DNA from: Imbricaverruca yamaguchii
Lineage: Eukaryota; Arthropoda; Thecostraca; Neoverrucidae
Direction of reading: 5' to 3'
Length of the DNA stretch: 64,000 nucleotides
Assembly: GCA_034440575.1 (NCBI GenBank)
Contig: JAOTOL010001272.1
Span: 343,501-407,500 of the forward strand
Made by a program: the position numbers and the translations under genes
Notes under the pieces: model-generated
Seen by the model: only the letters and a program-made list of their open reading frames with translations
The model's database searches: none
What the model was told of the DNA's origin: nothing
Shown: positions 22,895 to 34,879 of the stretch, one piece after another
Layout: each line of letters opens with the position of its first letter
Position numbering within the stretch: position 1 is the stretch's first letter

Positions 22895-23741
22895 CGGTTC
22901 AGGGAACACGCGGAAATTGGCCTACCTCGTTTGCCGAACATCTTTCTGAGCCGATAAAGACGGCGTTTAATACATTTCAGCCGAATAAAACATGGTTCCA
23001 CACAATCACAACACTTCACTGTAGCTGTTGTGGTACAAGTTAATAGTATCCACTGGAAACTATCGGTATGATTGCAAAAAATACCGGAGGTGCCTTCCTT
23101 ACAGTTTCCTTAAGCCAACTGCCCTCAAAAGGTTGAAAATGGCGCCCGCGGGCTTCGTTAGCTCCGTACACAAAGAATCGGTGGAACTACGCGATCGGTT
23201 CTACGTATTCCGGTAGAGAAAAGTTCACTGTTTACGAACTGCGCAATCTTCTTGCTATTCACGGGCTACACGTGACGCGAGGGACGTCCAAAGGTGTCTG
23301 TTCGGGAAACGAAACGTGTTCGGATACCCCCCCTCTTCCCCTACCTACCTACTTAGGTAGCTAGGTGGATATTTCTTGAATCATGTGATCATTTTTCCTC
23401 AACCCTTCAAAAGATGTGCCACCAACTGGAATGCTGGTAACATCAATATATTTCGCAGGATTTCATCTTGATTTAAGCATGCACTCAAGGCCCTTTACAT
23501 AATTTAATACATAAATAATACATTATTTAAGCATGCACTAATCAATCAATTCTCATTTTAGGTAGGTAGGTAGGTTTCTACATAGGTAGGCTAGATCAAG
23601 ACGATGTATACGAGGTGATCCCTACTGCGCAGCTTTCTGCGCAGGTCTTTATATGACGTCATCTGGGGTACCACTTAATACGGGCCAAGCCGCTAACACG
23701 CTGTCGAATATACGCAGCGTATGCATAGTACGGGGGATAAA

Positions 23742-23906
23742 ATGAGAATTCAAGAGGTGCAGGTGCAAAACTTAGACCGACATAGTCCCGAAAGGGATCT
23801 CCAATACCTTTTATACGCATATTATACCCGGAAGAACGTACAAAGCGAAGTAGGACAGGTCAAATATAGCAGAGAATTAGCATCTTATCGCGGCGAAATG
23901 CAGTAA
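23742..23906 (+). CDS. Hypothetical short ORF near the left end of element F
   Basis: The frame beginning MRIQEVQVQNLDRHSPERD gives about 54 residues with charged, protein-like composition (RDLQYLLYAYYTRKN). I do not recognise it and no partner exon is visible. It could equally be chance. Confidence 0.2.
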   Translation: MRIQEVQVQNLDRHSPERDLQYLLYAYYTRKNVQSEVGQVKYSRELASYRGEMQ

Positions 23907-24654
23907 GGACGTATCTGAAGTGTGGTCGTCGCCAGGATGGAATAAGGTGGAGGAAGGGGGTCGAGTCCCTTAATGTACATCAAATTTAGCATTGGGCTTA
24001 TGGTGCTGCATCCCAAATTTAATTAACCGAAAGGCATTTTAACCCCTCTATATGCGGCAGTGCCCCTGATAGAGGAGGCAAGGAAGGGAACAATTGTTTC
24101 TTTTTTAATATCGACAGGACCATAGGGAGCACGTGAGAGGCAGACATTACTTTTATGGGGCATCTGTGAAACTCCGTACCAGCTCAGCAACATGGGTGGA
24201 GCTTCCATAAAACGATTTGGGAGACGCAATGCCTGGAGGTAACAGGAAGGCCAATGGATTGGGGAGGTGGACTCACGCCAGTCGTAAGCGGGGGTTGACC
24301 CATCCCAAAAGTATGTAAAATTTCACTCTAGTTCGGAGGTTACATTCGGCGGATGGACTGGAAAGCGGTTAGACGTGGGGTGCTAAAAGCGGGAAGGCAT
24401 GTATTGGCGGCATTCCCTAACAATGCGTTCAGAACTAGATCTGGATGATTAAAAAAAACTCCTACACGTCCGCGTAGTCGACCTAGTCGGCTTATGTGCT
24501 GTTTCCGATTCAGAGCATGAATGAAGGATCACAATCGAAGTTCGTGGAGCAGAGACTTTGCATATCGTTATTTCAAATAAATGATCATAGGTCACATGAG
24601 CAACAATGAAATGGCATACGCCAAACCTGTTTCATAGCAGTACCAGAGCCGGTA

Positions 24655-24960
24655 GCAGTGTCGAGTGCCGCGAGGACGGGCGCAGCTTGTCTGCCCCTGG
24701 TCACAACGGCAGCAGCAAATCACGCCAACAGGACAGTGGGACCGGGCGATACGACGGCAGAGTCAAGTGCCGACAGGACGGGACGACACAGGGAGCGCCG
24801 CCAACCCGTCAGCGGTCACAGTGGCAGCAGCAAAACACGCCAACGAAACGGCAGGATCGGGAGGCATGAAACCAATGCAAATTGCCGCCAGAACGGGCAG
24901 CACAGGAGGCGCCGCCAGTCCGCCCCTGGTCACGGTGGCAACAACAAACACGGTTACAAA
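24655..24960. repeat. GC-rich tandem repeat of about 115 bp, almost 3 units
   Basis: The phrases GGTCACA.CGGCAGCAGCAAA.CACGCCAAC, GTGCCG.CAGGACGGG and GCGCCGCCA recur in the same order at about 24700, 24815 and 24930. Frames through it are open on both strands because of composition. Confidence 0.6.
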
Positions 24961-25271
24961 AGGCAGAACCGAGCGACACGACACGACACACAGCAGAGAC
25001 AGTGGCACATGGCCGGCAGTGTGAGGGTGGATATCCTATCGCTGCCTGGTGACATGATGGCGGACCTGCCTAGATGCCTGCCCCTGCGCTCTGCCGGGCA
25101 GAGTTCTTGCGCAACCAGCCAATGCGCACATGCAACCTAACTCGAGTCAGCCTCCATCTCACACAACTAGCCACACTCCTAGCTTCGGCTGCCGGCTACT
25201 AATGACGCCTACCCCGGGTCTCACGATGCTGGTGTCGCCTGTGCAGGTTGAGTCCATGATGAAGCAGACAT

Positions 25272-25462
25272 GGGGCGGGGATGGCCGAGTGGTTAAGGTA
25301 TCGGGCTACGGGTACCAAAGGTCACGGGTTCGACTCTAGCGCCACTCAGGACATTTCGAAATCCCGCAGCCCACCGGCGAAACAGTGTGGGCGGCGCCAT
25401 TAGCCGTGAATGTGCATAAAGTGTGTCGTGAACCAACCAATAAACAAACAAACAAACAAACA
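25272..25462 (+). mobile_element. tRNA-Ser-like SINE with AAAC tail
   Basis: A perfect 13 bp target duplication, ATGAAGCAGACAT, flanks it at 25259-25271 and 25463-25475. The head (25274-25350) resembles tRNA-Ser/Leu. It has the A box GATGGCCGAGTGGTTAAGG and the B box GGGTTCGACTCT, the internal RNA polymerase III promoter. A body of about 90 bp and a tail of AAAC repeats (25438-25462) follow. It is distinct from the SINE at 9019 and is inside element F. Confidence 0.9.
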
Positions 25463-25779
25463 ATGAAGCAGACATCAGAATTGAACTGGTTTGGCATAGC
25501 CCTCTACCACGTATGTTCCATGCAGCGCCCGCCGCGACTGATGGTGATTAACCAAGAGCTGGACACAACGGCCAGGTGCGCCTCCGGTGCTTCAGACGTC
25601 GGACAGCCAAGCGATGTATTGACGCCTCATTTTGTAGGCGACGAAGCCGGTAACGACGGCAAGGCCGTCCCAGTCCCAGTTTGCTAATGATGGTTGTATT
25701 AAAATTCATGTGAATAGAAGTGGCATCAAACTAATTGAACTGGTTCTTTATTTAGCTATACAAAGATAAGATATGAAGA

Positions 25780-26560
25780 GAAGGTAGGCAGCATATGAAG
25801 GCTCCATATTTGATGGCGGTGGCCAAGTTCTATCGGTGACTCAGCAGAAGGACAATGGTGTTATTCTGAACACAAGATTGGGGGCATCAGAACAGACGAA
25901 AGAATCCAGGACGAAGGCACTGAGAATGCTTGGGGCAATATATAGGAATGTATCAAACATAAGTGAGGAAGTCATCAGGAAGCTTTACTGTGCATGTGAG
26001 GCCACATTTGGAATACTGTGTCCAAACTTTGGCTCCTAGTTATGAAAAAGATTGTTCGCTTTTAGAGAGTACAAAATATAGCTACAAAAATGGTTAACGA
26101 CATAAGCAACGTGGCATATAAGGAAATATTGAAGAAATTTAACATGTTTTCACTTAGATATAGAAAGTTGAGAGGAGTACTCATTCAGGTCTTTAAATTT
26201 GTTCTTGGTCAGGAGGATGTATAAACTAGGTAAATATTTAATGTAACAGAAATGATGCACCCGAAGGTCATCAATTCAAAATTAAAGTTAGCTACAGCAG
26301 GACAAGGTTAAGACAGTCTTTCTTCACCAACAGGGTAATAGAACACTGGAACCAGATGCCAAAATCCATTGTCAGTAGCAGCACACGAACATCTTTAAAA
26401 ACACCAAAGGCAATTATTAGAAGAATAGAGGGCTTGCTTTTCAGTATTCCAGTGAGGGCTGATCGACGGACTTGGTGGGGAACTGGTTGAGTGTTCAGAG
26501 TGCAACCAAGAAGGGCCCTTGTGGCTCATGGTCACACTGATCTTTTGTGTCTTGATGTCT
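25780..26560 (+). mobile_element. CR1-like copy A3, 5'-truncated
   Basis: The match to copy A1 starts at the equivalent of 11618 (GGTAGGCAGCATATGAAGGC) and runs through the RT C-terminus to the TGTCTTGATGTCTAAG tail. Frames are broken repeatedly. Its 3' region lacks the 42 bp hairpin found in A1, giving an independent empty site. Confidence 0.85.
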
Positions 26561-28559
26561 AAGATGCTCCGAAATGTAGCTAGCATTCCAGACAAGCATG
26601 ATGCAACACTCCATACCATACATATCTGATAGGTAGGCTAATTCATGTAATGACACCAGAAAAGACAGGTGTTGACACTGACATTATTTTCAGCTGCATA
26701 CGTGGCTACGATCATAATCATTAGAGGTAAAGTGGTTGGAACAAATGGATGGGCTGGTTGGATGAACTCCATCAGATCCTTTTCACTGTCAACCAGGTCT
26801 AATATTCATTTTCATCTATTGGAAACATAAGCATGTTGGTTGACAATCTATTCTTTCCATATCTTTCTTCCAGATGATAAAGACACACCACAACAGAACA
26901 CTATACAATACAACTAAAACTAAAACGCACGTACATCAAACACAAGGTGCGACAGACATAAAACCAAGCACAAAACAACCTACGAGGGAGCTATGTAAAC
27001 AACTGCGCTATTTATGACTCAACTGCGCCACCTAATAATTTTAGAAAATGGGTGCCCATAAAACGCTGCATTCGTCATGGTCGTCGCCTAATTCGCAACC
27101 TAACTGAGAATGATAAAATAACAGCTCAACACGACTCCAAAATCACAGACGTCATATTATAGGATTTAGAAAGTCAGTTGAATTGAAGATATTTCCATTT
27201 TAAAATGCATGAAACCATTAAAACGGCCCAAAAGTGGTACCCCAGGTGACGTCATTTGTACCATTCGAGCCGACACGCAGGAAGGCATGAGGATGACAGG
27301 GGCCTGGGCTAGATAGGTAACTACCTACCTAGGTAGGTGCATCCATATAACCATACGGCATAAAAATGTTGCTCAACCACAGATGGTCAAGTGATATTGA
27401 AGTGCTAAAATAGCGAACTGATGCAAATAAAAGTCGGTGCTTTGCAGTTCACATACCTAACCCAGCACGGATCTGATTATTTCCACTTCCCACTCACCAG
27501 GACACTAAGTAGGTTCCTACCAATTGAAGTAGGAGGGGGTGATTGAGAACGTCCAAAAAAATAACATCCTTTTAAACTACACAGACAAATTCGTCGGACT
27601 CGACTGTACAACGTCGAATAATCCATCGACAACATCTGATAATGGCTTTGGATGTGTTCCTCTAAGCGTTCGGTAAGGATGCAATAGAGTCGATAATTAT
27701 TCCCCAAGCGGAGAGGGTATGAACTATTCTGTGAAGTTCTTGATTATCGGCTCTTGGACGTTCCGTTTTTGAGCGTTCGGTCTTTGGACTTTGTGATCGT
27801 TGGATGTTCGGTTTTTGTATGTTATGATTCTTAGACGTTTGGGTTTTGGACGTTATTATCCTTGGACTCTATGGTTCTTGGATGTTCTTAAATTGGACTT
27901 TTCGTCTTTGGATGTTCTTTTTTTGGACGTTCTGAATCACCCCCATATATCCTATTGCTTGTAGCGATGTAAATGGGTGTGGGGTGTGGCATGGTGGGAT
28001 TTTAAAGTCGTGCATTTATATGTACTTACTTTGCTCTCTACAGCTATGGTTTATTCCAAGTTTAAGCTCAAGTATTTAGCCAAGCCTATAGTCGGTGAGA
28101 GTTGACGTCCACGGATGGTGACAGGTGAGTGGCCGAGTGTACTCGAACCAAAATCGATGTTGATAGGCGATGAGCATCTTGGAGGACACTCCATGGAAAT
28201 TTATGTTATTGCAGTTTAAAATATCTTCCAGTTAAGTCATATGCACATTTTACCTGCATGAAGCAAACAAAGCAGTTAAGCTTTCTGGTAAGTTTCCAGT
28301 TTAAAGTAAGTTCTGATTTGGGTAGTGATCAAACGATATGTGGTGACCTGCACAGGGGCCATGTCAGTGCCATTACTGAATACCCCCATCGCCAAGTGAA
28401 GGCCACCCGGTCGTGTTCCTGATACCCTGCTGGAGGGATGGGTGGTTGATTTTCTGGGGCCTCTGGCACATGCTCAACTCCTGTTTGTTCATCTGATGAA
28501 GTTGCATCCAGGCAATGCATGTTGGAAGGTCAGAAGCAGGGTGGGAAACTTGCTTTCTG
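26561..28559. other. No gene recognised
   Basis: The right part of candidate element F lies in 26561-27345. A degenerate tandem repeat of about 15-17 bp (TTTTGGACGTTCT-like) fills 27740-27945. The remainder is AT-rich with short frames only. Confidence 0.5.
27740..27945. repeat. Degenerate TTGGACGTTC tandem repeat
   Basis: About 12 diverged units centred on TTGGA(C/T)GTTC alternate with TTTTTG, GATTCTT or GGTTCTT. Unit length varies from 14 to 20 bp. Confidence 0.6.
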
Positions 28560-29110
28560 GGTTTGGAGTTGGAGTGCACACATATTTCTTCCGGAGTACA
28601 TTTTCATGCACATTATTTTTCATGCATGAAATCTATTTGTTGATAACTGACGAGAAAACCATATGTACCTTGTCAGTGCACATAATATACATAAGTAATG
28701 CACATCATCATTTTTGGTCACATCACATCATAGAAACAAAGAAGTGAGCAATGGATGGCACAGCAGGACAGGGAGTTGTGATCAGCTCAGCTTTGTCTCT
28801 CATAACTCACAGGAGTAATGCACCTTCCTTTCACTGTTGGTCTCAGCACAATGCCAGGCAAAATGAAAAACACAAATAATTAACACTTCACCCTCAGCTC
28901 AGAGGGCACACCTACCTACATACACAGCCAATTCCCTGCACGTTGCTGACCCAACACCACTGCCTCGCATGCAGTAGGAATCGATGGTGGTGCGCAAAGG
29001 ATCAGTCAAGGTGTTGTGTTTGCAGCATGGCACTGTTAAGTGTTCAAAACATGTGTTCAAAGTTGCTAATGGCTATGACATCATTTAAAAAATACCTTCC
29101 ATTGATTGGT
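28560..29110. repeat. Dispersed repeat family H, copy 1
   Basis: The stretch matches 36140-36570. Shared phrases are ACATTTTCATG.ACA, TGATGCATGCA/TTCATGCATGAAATCT, GTTTGCAGCATG.CA and ATTCAAAGTTGCTAAT.G.TATG. There is no terminal repeat or coding potential. Confidence 0.55.
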
Positions 29111-29856
29111 TGAAAAACAGTTTTTGTAACAGAAAATGCTAACACAGCAAATTCTGATCGGCTGCCTCCGCTGCACTCAGGAAGCATCTCTTAAAACAGT
29201 CAGTTTTTCCCACTATAGGGTGGCTCGAAAGCAGGTTTCTGGAGATGCACCAGGCGAATTTGTAGCAACCGGAGGCCACTATATTCAGTGTGCATGCACA
29301 AAGTTTGGCTGGTTGTGGTTTCATGTGGTGTGTGTGTTCGGTTGCTGTCTGTGTGCTTGATGGTATGAAAAGTGCATAGTTATTTGGTAACCATAAGTAG
29401 AATAACATGTTTGGTGGATATTTACCTCAATCTTGTATTAAATTTTTTGTGGTATTTTTGTTTTCCTTCCGCATGTTTGTGTCGGAGTACATGTGGAGCC
29501 CATTCTATCCAGTATGAATCCGGAGTGCAAAAATGTTTTAAGAGATGAAATCTCTTAAGAAGTGCCTTAATTCACACCCTGGTCAGCAGTCCTCTTGATT
29601 TCCCCACAGCCGACCTCACACTTGAGTGTTGCTTGAGGCATGTTCTGGGCTGGTCGACTCTTGACTATCATAGGTAGCCATTAATCCAGGAGCATGATCA
29701 AATTATATTTAGTTGTATAATTATGTTCAGCACACAAACTGAATGCTCCTGGATTTGACCTGGAATCACACTGAAAACATACAGTCAGTGTAATGCAGAA
29801 CTAAGTTAATGAGTGCGTAGATCAGATTAGTCAGTAGATAGGTATTTATTTAGGTA
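29111..29856. other. No gene recognised
   Basis: AT-rich with a self-complementary ATGAAATCTCTTAAG phrase near 29545. Only short unassigned frames are present. Confidence 0.5.
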
Positions 29857-30105
29857 GGTACCTACCTACCTACCTACCTACATACATACATACCTACCTA
29901 GGTGCCTACCTGGATACCTACCTGGGTACCCACCTAGGTACCTACCTACCTACCTAGGTACCTGCCTACCTACCTACCTAGGTACCTACCTATCTACCTA
30001 CCTAGGTACCTACCTACCTACCTAGGTACCTACCTACCTACCTACCTAGGTACCTACCTACCTACCTACCTAGGTACCTACCTACCTACCTACCTAGGTA
30101 GGTAC
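29857..30105. repeat. CCTA array with higher-order 16/20 bp units
   Basis: Runs of CCTA are broken at regular intervals by GGTA, giving alternating CCTAGG and GGTACC dyads. The right half is most regular, with 16 bp units changing to three 20 bp units of CTAGGTACCTACCTACCTAC. Short pieces of the same sequence occur at 19571, 23341, 23561 and 27323. Confidence 0.9.
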
Positions 30106-30479
30106 CTGCATTCCTATGTTTAACAAAAAATTTAATGCAATGGTTATGAATAGTCTGTTTTACAGTGGAAATTTGCTTCCAGGTAACATGGTCTAAGGAG
30201 GAAGATAGAGGGAGAAGACCTGGCATAATGATATGTATACATTAAAAGTGATACCAAAATGTAATTCTTACATCAGTTCTAATAACAAAGTTGATTTTAC
30301 TGTTGATGCTGCTGAAAATAGGTAGAATTAATCTTATGTACATCAGTAAATTGCAATATACTTTCTGATTGATGTGGAGACTGCATACAGCTCTACAGAA
30401 TATGGCAGCCAATGAAAGACTACCAGATGACAAATTGGTGCTGTGGTTAGATTAGTGAAGTATGAGATTATAAGCAAAC

Positions 30480-30925
30480 TTCCTGAGCAATGGTAGAGAA
30501 AATGTTGACAAAAGTATACTTAGTCCAAGTCAACCAAGTTTATATTTCCATACATGTCACTCCTGACATGCTGACACTGCACAACTAATACATGTTCACA
30601 ACACACCCTGTGAGTAGGATGTTCATGCACCAACTGATATGTTACCTGCAGACTATTGGGATATGGGTTTTGGAATATAAAATGGTTTAAGGAAGATTAT
30701 ACTAAAGCAATCTGTCAAAAATTGTTTGATTCTCACAGTGAAGAATTTATTTAAAAAAATGAAATAGCTGAGAAAGTTGATAGAAAGAAATTCTTATTAA
30801 TATTGAAAGCTCTTCTATGTACTTTTTTTTAGTTCACATCTGGAATGTTTAGTTGAAGGGAGGAATGACTTGGAAGGCTCAAAAGCTAGTAGACAGGAGA
30901 GTGAACTTCTGCTGTAATACTGGCC
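30480..30925. repeat. Dispersed repeat family D, copy 3
   Basis: This is the most complete copy of the family, matching 55-310 and 18600-19060. It ends shortly before the probable 5' end of the L2-like element. It is AT-rich and non-coding. Confidence 0.6.
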
Positions 30926-31488
30926 AATGTGCTGAACATGATGTTGGATGTTGGCAGTTGGCCTGAGCGCGGCGCCTAGAGCTGACGTGTCTCGGTCGCT
31001 CGCCCAGCCTTTCCCTCGCCCTCTTCGTTGCCTCTGTATGCAAGGTGTGTGATACTCTGAGTGAGAAGTGAACATGTGAAGAAGTGTTCTAGTGAAGAAG
31101 TGAACAAACTAGTGAAGTGTACGAGTAAAAAAAGAAGAAGAAAAAGTGGCATAGTGATCTAAACCGACGTACTTATACGCTGCACAGTTTACACAGCAGT
31201 GATTGGACTCCTAAAAACTGAGTGTGTGCTGAAGTAACAGCGCCCTTCTCCGTAGTGACTGCCCTTCCATCAATCATCAGCTACTGCCCGGGCCCAGTCT
31301 TCTTTCCTGCACTGCAGCTGAAAAGAAATTGATTGGACTGACGACTTGGTGCCGCTCGGAATTCCTGTGACTCTAACAACAGTGACGTCTACCTCCTATC
31401 GTCTATCTTCAGCACTACCAGTCTTCCATCTTCAGCTCTACCAGTCTTCCATTTTCAGCTCTACCAGTCTTCCATTTTCAGCTCTACC

Positions 31489-34400
31489 ATGCATACAGAC
31501 ATCATCAGGTTTCTGCTAACCATCGCCCTGGTCCAAATGTTCAACGCCATCACGTCCCCCGGTCAGCAACGCGCACGCAGCCGCCCCGTACGCGACGCCA
31601 TCAACTACGCGACCTTGACTCCCGCCAGTCACCACCCTCGCATCTGCAGAACGAGAAACCAGACCGTCGGCGTTACCATGACAACGCCAAAGAAAACACG
31701 ACGGGGCAGGCGCGGCGCCAGGGGTGGCAGACGACGGGGATCACGGGGCGGAACAAGCCAGGCGACGGTTCAGGAGCGCAAAGGGCAGCTGCACCTGGGA
31801 CTCATAAACGCCCAATCTATGAAACCTAAGCTACTTGAGCTACAACACGACTTTCTTTCTTACTCTCTAGACCTAGCTGTGGTGACTGAGACCTGGCTGC
31901 GACCTAGCACCCCCACGCGTCTCATTAACTTCCCTGGTTACCAGTTAAAACGTGCGGACGGCCTGACTCTAGTGGCTACGGTGGGGTGGCGATTATCGCC
32001 AAGTCAGCGCTTACTATTACCGTTTTGAAAATTTATATGCTTCCAAACTCGAGCTCCAAATTAGAATCACTCTGGACCAAAGTCAAAGGTAAAAGCGGAA
32101 GGTATTTCATTCTGGCGGCAATCAATCGACCTCCTCGTAACAGTCTACCTGCCTTAAATGTTGACTTCGCTGAGCTCGAACGACAGGTTCAATTGGCGAC
32201 ACTGAACTTTACCGGCACTTTCTACCTCGCAGGTGATCTAAATTGCAATCTTCTCGACACGGCAAATTGCCCCAGCAAAACACACCTGCTTGAGTTCGTA
32301 AGAAACTATTCACTTACCGTGATAGTGAAGCGCCCTACATTCTCCACAGGCTCTTTATTGGATGTCATCATAACAAATTCACCCACCTCTGTCGACAGAC
32401 CCAAAGTGAGTTTCTGCCACTACAGTCCCCACAAATTTATCACATGTTCAATTAAAGTAAACAGGCCTGCCTCAGTTAACACCGTGATAAAATCACGTTC
32501 TTTCGGACGAGTGGACACCTCAGAACTGACCCTTGACCTTGGTGAGATCGACTGGGTCCAGGTCACTGGTCGCATCTCAGTAACCGATAAATGGGACACA
32601 TTGCTGAGATTGCTGACACCTATTCTCGACGAGCACCTGCCACTCAGAAACATCAAAATTCGGAACCCAACAGCACCACATGTTAGCGAAGCTACCAAAC
32701 ATCTCATGCATCGGCGAAATGTAGCCCTGCGCTTACAAGATAGAAACACTTACAAAATACTTAACCGACAAGTTCGATCAGCTATTAGAGCTGACTGTAG
32801 GGAAGAGATTAGCGGGAAGATAGCTCAAAAAGGCCCATCAGCTGCGTGGCGTGCTATCAAGCCTATTATCGATACAAAAAAAGGATCTCACAGAGTACAA
32901 CCTCAGGTTCTACCTGAGCAGCTAAATCATTATTTTGTTAGTGTCGGACCAAAAATATCAGCAGAGGTCAAACTCCAGGCAAACATGCCTGAACACACAA
33001 CTCCCAGTTGCCGGCTATCGCGCGTCTCTACCAGCTCCTATAAAGTATCACCAATATCTCTTGAACAGCTAGCCAATATCGTCATAAACATGAGAAGCAC
33101 AAGTGCGTGCGGACCCGACGGGATCTGTATTAAGGTCATCAAATTTCTGTTCTTTTTTATCGGCGAAGTGCTGCTTGACATTATAAACACATGCCTGACT
33201 ACAGCTGATATCCCCTCCACTTCGAAACAGTCAATAGTAACTCCCATTCACAAATCAGGAGATCCTTCGGATCCCTCTAATTTTAGACCCATCTCACTGG
33301 TTCCGGTTATCGCCAAGATCACTGAGAGAGTAGTGCAGAAACAACTCTATCACTACCTAAACTCAAACCACCTACTGGCCCAAACTCAGCACGGCTTCAG
33401 ACCGCGCCACTCTACGGAAACCGCCCTTATCTCAGTCACGGACGAAATACTAGCAGCAATGGACCGTTCGGAAGTAGCTCTCCTTTGCATTCTGGATCTC
33501 AGTAAATGTTTCGATGTAATAGACCACACCAAACTGCTCACTAAACTTCAACTCCATGGAATCGATACCGACTGGTTTAAAGCATATCTGGGAGGTCACA
33601 CGCAGGCTGTTAGGATCTCAGATCAACACGGAAACAGGCATCTCTCCTCCTTTCTCCCAAACAACATAGGTGTCTTTCAAGGCTCATCATTAGGTCCACT
33701 TCTCTATTGCATCTTTTCGAACGACCTCAGTCTGCACGTCCCGGAAGCACATGTCACCCAGTTCGCAGACGACACACAGGTACTCATCTCCGGTCGGAAA
33801 TCTGATCTCCCAAATCTGATAAGTCAGATGGAGACATGCCTGAGCCAACTCTACGACTACTTCCTGGATAACGGCTTGAAGGTGAACCCGACCAAAACTC
33901 AGCTTCTTACTCTCGGATCGCGTCAAAATCTGCGCAATATTACCCCGATACGAATGTGCTTTAGGGACGCCGTGATAGATGAGAAACATTCGTGTAAGAA
34001 TCTTGGGGTAACATTTGATCGACACATGTCGTGGGATTCCCATGTAGCTGTTGTTGTCCGGAAGTGTACTGGGTTCCTTCTGGCCCTGAACCATCTGCGT
34101 CACCATCTGCCGACCAGTACCCTCTTCACTATAGTCAATAGCCTAGTTATATCCAATATCCGATACTGCATATCTGTTTACGGGAACGGGTCGTCAGCAA
34201 ATATCCACAGACTAGACAAGATCATTAACTTCGCCACTAGAGTCGTGTCAGGTCTCCGAAAATTTGATCATATTACTGATGTCCGAAACGAGTTGGGTCT
34301 CCTCACTGCAGCTGATCTGTACCTATTTCACAGTCTCACTTTGCTCCACAAGATCATTCTGACGGGTGAGCCTACGCACATTGCCGGTCAAATCACTGCA

Positions 34401-34595
34401 AACTATACCCTGCGAAGCCGTCACACACGTGCAGACGACCATCTGCGCCTGCCAGCCATACACAGAGAGGCTGGCCGCAGGAGATTTCTCTACTCGTCTG
34501 TCTTCCACTACAACAAACTTCCTACTGAAACAAAAACATCGAGGCTGTCTAACTTCAAGAAACATGCACTAGCGTATCTCCACGAACAACACTAG
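31489..34595 (+). pseudogene. L2-like endonuclease/reverse transcriptase, one frameshift
   Basis: The first frame (31489-32028) begins with a hydrophobic N-terminus and an arginine/glycine-rich segment (TRRGRRGARGGRRRG, probable nucleic-acid contact), then the endonuclease start LINAQSMKPK and VVTETWL. At about 31960 a 1-base loss relative to the sister copy shifts frame. The second frame (31986-34595, 869 codons) is open. It holds the rest of the endonuclease (LAGDLN), RT blocks FRPISLVPV, QHGFRPRHST, ILDLSKCFDVIDH, FQGSSLGPLLY and FADDTQ (33762-33776, both aspartates present), the NLGVTFDRHMSW block and the C-terminal domain. The family copies its RNA into DNA at nicked target sites in the nucleus. 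Confidence 0.9.
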
Positions 34596-34879
34596 TCCCA
34601 CAAAAAAAAACTTACACCATGGATATGTGTACACTACGAAGTCACCTTTAGGCCATCGCTTTCCTATCACTCATACAAGCCACTCGTGTATAGCTCGTGT
34701 TGCAAGTATGGTGTATGCAGTGCGGAAAGTGATATGGATATTGTATTATGTTGTCGTACGAATGTTTGTTGCGCATCTGCTCCCACTATTGACCACACAT
34801 CTATCCTTTCTTTGTAAATATCTGTGAGTTCAACCCAGACCGTCCGTAACAGCCACTGCACGTGGAGGACATGTATTGT

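Larger units (their letters stand above)
19571..23350. mobile_element. 3.8 kb DNA element E with AGGTAGG terminal inverted repeats
   Basis: The left end reads AGGTAGGTAGGGGAAG, C, seven G, then CGAACAC after four bases. The complement of the right end (23316-23350) has the same order, with about 31 of 35 bases identical. The interior holds a short plus-strand ORF at 19625, a hAT-like MITE at 20163, tandem repeats, a minus-strand PHD-finger coding remnant (20981-21837), a plus-strand ORF at 22064 and a GGCTCC-rich block at 22440-22680. No clear target duplication is visible. I do not recognise the transposase class. Alternatively the 15 bp inverted pair at 20163-20177 and 22771-22785 could bound a smaller hAT-like element. 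Confidence 0.65.
23563..27345. mobile_element. Possible 3.8 kb DNA element F
   Basis: Both outer edges carry AGGTAGG-type sequence (23561-23576 and 27323-27337). About 80-90 bases inward lies an exact-spaced inverted pair, 23653-23676 and 27232-27255, identical at 23 of 24 bases around ATGACGTCA and GGGGTACCACTT. Inside are a GC-rich tandem repeat (24655-24960), a SINE (25272-25462) and a CR1 fragment (25780-26560). No transposase was recognised. It lies 210 bp from the similar-sized element E. The outer limits and the class are uncertain. Confidence 0.45.

Noticed and set aside
24606..25140. Several overlapping 90-160 codon frames as a gene
   Set aside because: The region is a GC-rich tandem repeat, all frames are open together, and there is no domain.
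25272..25350. A functional tRNA-Ser gene
   Set aside because: It is followed by a SINE body, an AAAC tail and lies within target duplications. The T-arm and acceptor stem are imperfect.
29857..30105. CCTA array as an internal telomere
   Set aside because: Arthropod telomeres are TTAGG and other animals mostly TTAGGG. CCTA/TAGG with dyad switching is different, so I call it a satellite.
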